Source: Hyphomicrobiales bacterium (GTDB lineage Bacteria; Pseudomonadota; Alphaproteobacteria; Rhizobiales; Beijerinckiaceae). From it: 6,697 nt of DNA. Made by a program: the position numbers and the translations under genes. Where the stretch lies: positions 1-6,697 of the forward strand of contig JAIXZF010000242.1 in NCBI GenBank assembly GCA_027489835.1, in the 5' to 3' direction. The notes under the pieces are model-generated. The model was given only the letters and a program-made list of their open reading frames with translations. It was not told where the DNA came from and made no database searches. Shown piece by piece: positions 5,217 through 6,697 of the stretch (position 1 is its first letter; each line of letters begins with the position of its first letter).

Positions 5217-6697
5217 ATGGCTTCGCTCGCCCCGCTCTCCACCGTTCCGGTCGCCGAGCTCGAGCCGATGGCGGCCGAGGCCGAGCACAAGCACCTGATG
5301 GCCCTGGTGGCTGCCGCTGACGAGGCTTATCATGGCCAGGACGCGCCGATCATGACCGACGCGGCCTATGACGAGATGCGCCGCAGGGCCGAGGCCATCG
5401 AGGCGCGCTTTCCGGCGTTGAAGGCTGGCGGCCTGGCGCTCAAGGTCGGCGCGCAGGCGCAGTCGAAATTCGCCAAGGTCCGCCACCGCGCGCCGATGCT
5501 CTCGCTGGGCAACAGCTTCAGCGCGGAGGACGTCGCCGATTTCGTGCAGCGCGTTCGCTCCTTCCTCGGCTTGGCCGAGAGCCAGCCGGTCGCCTTCGTG
5601 GCCGAGCCCAAGATCGACGGGCTGTCGCTCTCCTTGCGCTACGAGAACGGACGGCTGGTGCAGGCCGCCACGCGCGGCGACGGCGAGGAGGGCGAGGACG
5701 TCACCGTCAACGCTCGCACGATCGCCGAGATACCCGACCGGTTGAGCGGAGACGTGCCGGCCGTGTTCGAGGTGCGCGGCGAGGTCTATCTCGGCCATGC
5801 CGATTTCGCCGCGATCAATGCCCGCCAGCGCGAGGCGGGCGAGCGGGAGTTCGCCAATCCGCGCAATGCGGCGGCGGGCAGCCTGCGCCAGCTCGACGCG
5901 CGCATCACCGCCTCGCGGCCCTTGCGCTTTTTCGCCTATTCCTGGGGCGAGCGCAGCGCGCTGCCGGCGGACACGCAGTTCGAGATCGTGCGCGCCTTCG
6001 CTGGCTGGGGCCTGCCCGTCAACCCGCTGATGGTCCGCTGCGACGGCGTCGAGGCGCTGCTCGCGCATTACCGCGCCATCGAGGCGAAGCGCGCCAGTCT
6101 CGGCTACGACATTGACGGCGTGGTTTACAAGGTGGACCGGATCGACTGGCAGCAGCGGCTGGGCTTCGTCGGCCGCGCGCCGCGCTGGGCCACGGCGCAT
6201 AAATTCCCGGCCGAGCGCGCGACGACGATCGTGGAGGCCATCGACATCCAGGTGGGGCGCACCGGCGCGCTGACGCCGGTGGCCAAGCTCAGGCCCGTCA
6301 CGGTCGGCGGCGTCGTCGTCTCCAACGCCACGCTGCACAATGCCGACGAGATCGCGCGGCTCGATGTCCGGCTCGGCGACACGGTGGTGGTGCAGCGCGC
6401 GGGCGACGTCATTCCGCAGGTGGTGGAGGTGAAGGCCGAGCTGCGCGCAGCAGGGGCCGAACCCTTTGCCTTCCCGCATCTGTGCCCCTGCCCGGTGCGC
6501 TCGGAGGTGGTGCGGGAGACGACAGCCTCGGGCGCCGAAAGCGTGGTGCGCCGCTGCACGGGCGAGTTCGCCTGCCCCTATCAGCGCATCGAGCACCTCA
6601 AGCATTTCGCCTCGCGCCGCGCCTTCGACATCGAGGGGTTGGGCGACAAGCAGATCGAGTTCTTCTTCGAGAAGGGGCTGATCAAGGAACCGGGCGA
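5217..6697 (+). CDS. ligA: NAD-dependent DNA ligase LigA, N-terminal part (3' end cut by window)
   Basis: Seals nicks in duplex DNA during replication and repair using NAD+. The frame is open to the window end, giving 493 residues of a protein usually near 700. In order: domain Ia with the NAD-contacting YHGQDAP and TDAAYDEM (38-54); the adenylation domain with nucleophile Lys132 in EPKIDG, ATRGDGEEGEDVT (151-163), EVRGEVYL (185-192), FANPRNAAAGSLRQLD (212-227) and DIDGVVYKV (298-306); an OB fold with QVGRTGALTPVA (345-356) and SNATLHNADE (369-378); a zinc finger with Cys423, 425, 447 and 453; and the start of the helix-hairpin-helix domain (FDIEGLGDKQIE, 470-481). The remaining HhH and BRCT domains lie beyond the window. 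Relative to E. coli there are about 16 extra N-terminal residues, which resemble other alphaproteobacterial forms. The start is 8 bases after the recN stop. Confidence 0.97.
   Translation, partial: MASLAPLSTVPVAELEPMAAEAEHKHLMALVAAADEAYHGQDAPIMTDAAYDEMRRRAEAIEARFPALKAGGLALKVGAQAQSKFAKVRHRAPMLSLGNSFSAEDVADFVQRVRSFLGLAESQPVAFVAEPKIDGLSLSLRYENGRLVQAATRGDGEEGEDVTVNARTIAEIPDRLSGDVPAVFEVRGEVYLGHADFAAINARQREAGEREFANPRNAAAGSLRQLDARITASRPLRFFAYSWGERSALPADTQFEIVRAFAGWGLPVNPLMVRCDGVEALLAHYRAIEAKRASLGYDIDGVVYKVDRIDWQQRLGFVGRAPRWATAHKFPAERATTIVEAIDIQVGRTGALTPVAKLRPVTVGGVVVSNATLHNADEIARLDVRLGDTVVVQRAGDVIPQVVEVKAELRAAGAEPFAFPHLCPCPVRSEVVRETTASGAESVVRRCTGEFACPYQRIEHLKHFASRRAFDIEGLGDKQIEFFFEKGLIKEPG

Noticed and set aside
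3514..5217. 567-codon minus-strand open frame almost exactly opposite recN
   Set aside because: RecN on the plus strand has every ABC motif in frame. The antisense product is low-complexity Arg/Leu/Gly/Ala-rich and resembles no family I know.
4596..6605. 669-codon minus-strand open frame opposite ligA and the recN 3' end
   Set aside because: It runs antisense across two clearly conserved genes, is very rich in Arg/Ala/Gly/His with no recognisable domain, and is what high GC at third codon positions produces on the opposite strand.
1..6697. Mobile element, prophage, CRISPR, defence or toxin-antitoxin system
   Set aside because: All coding space is taken by five conserved housekeeping genes in a typical alphaproteobacterial order. 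No terminal repeats, integrase, spaced repeats or foreign-looking composition was seen.

Overview
The window is a GC-rich chromosomal segment with five plus-strand genes in the order ftsZ (3' part), lpxC, bamD, recN, ligA (5' part). This order, together with an FtsZ that has a long Pro/Ala-rich linker and a DDQLEIPAFLRRQAN tail, points to an alphaproteobacterium, most likely Hyphomicrobiales (Rhizobiales). The genus cannot be fixed from the sequence; a Bosea/Methylobacterium-like lineage is only an impression from protein wording.

Layout: 1-1224 is the C-terminal two thirds of FtsZ. 1225-1520 is a 296-base intergenic region that is AT-richer than its surroundings. It holds a perfect 11-bp hairpin, two CtrA-like elements, a perfect FNR/FixK-type palindrome (TTGAT-N4-ATCAA) and a leader stem-loop before lpxC. 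1521-2459 is lpxC. 2460-2651 is a 192-base intergenic region dense in GC-rich inverted repeats, probably holding the lpxC transcript end and the bamD promoter. 2652-3524 (bamD), 3532-5208 (recN) and 5217-6697 (ligA, cut by the window edge) are spaced by only 7 and 8 bases and look like one transcription unit.

Together the genes cover cell division (FtsZ), the committed step of lipid A synthesis (LpxC), outer-membrane protein insertion (BamD), double-strand break repair (RecN) and DNA nick sealing (LigA). Envelope growth, division and chromosome maintenance are thus clustered.

No mobile element, CRISPR array, tRNA/rRNA, toxin-antitoxin or defence system was seen, and no new multi-gene system. 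The features most worth a second look are non-coding. The main one is the ftsZ-lpxC intergenic region, where a near-consensus CtrA box (1299-1313) shares four bases with a perfect FNR/FixK-type box (1310-1323). Long minus-strand open frames opposite lpxC, recN and ligA are shadows of GC-rich codon usage.
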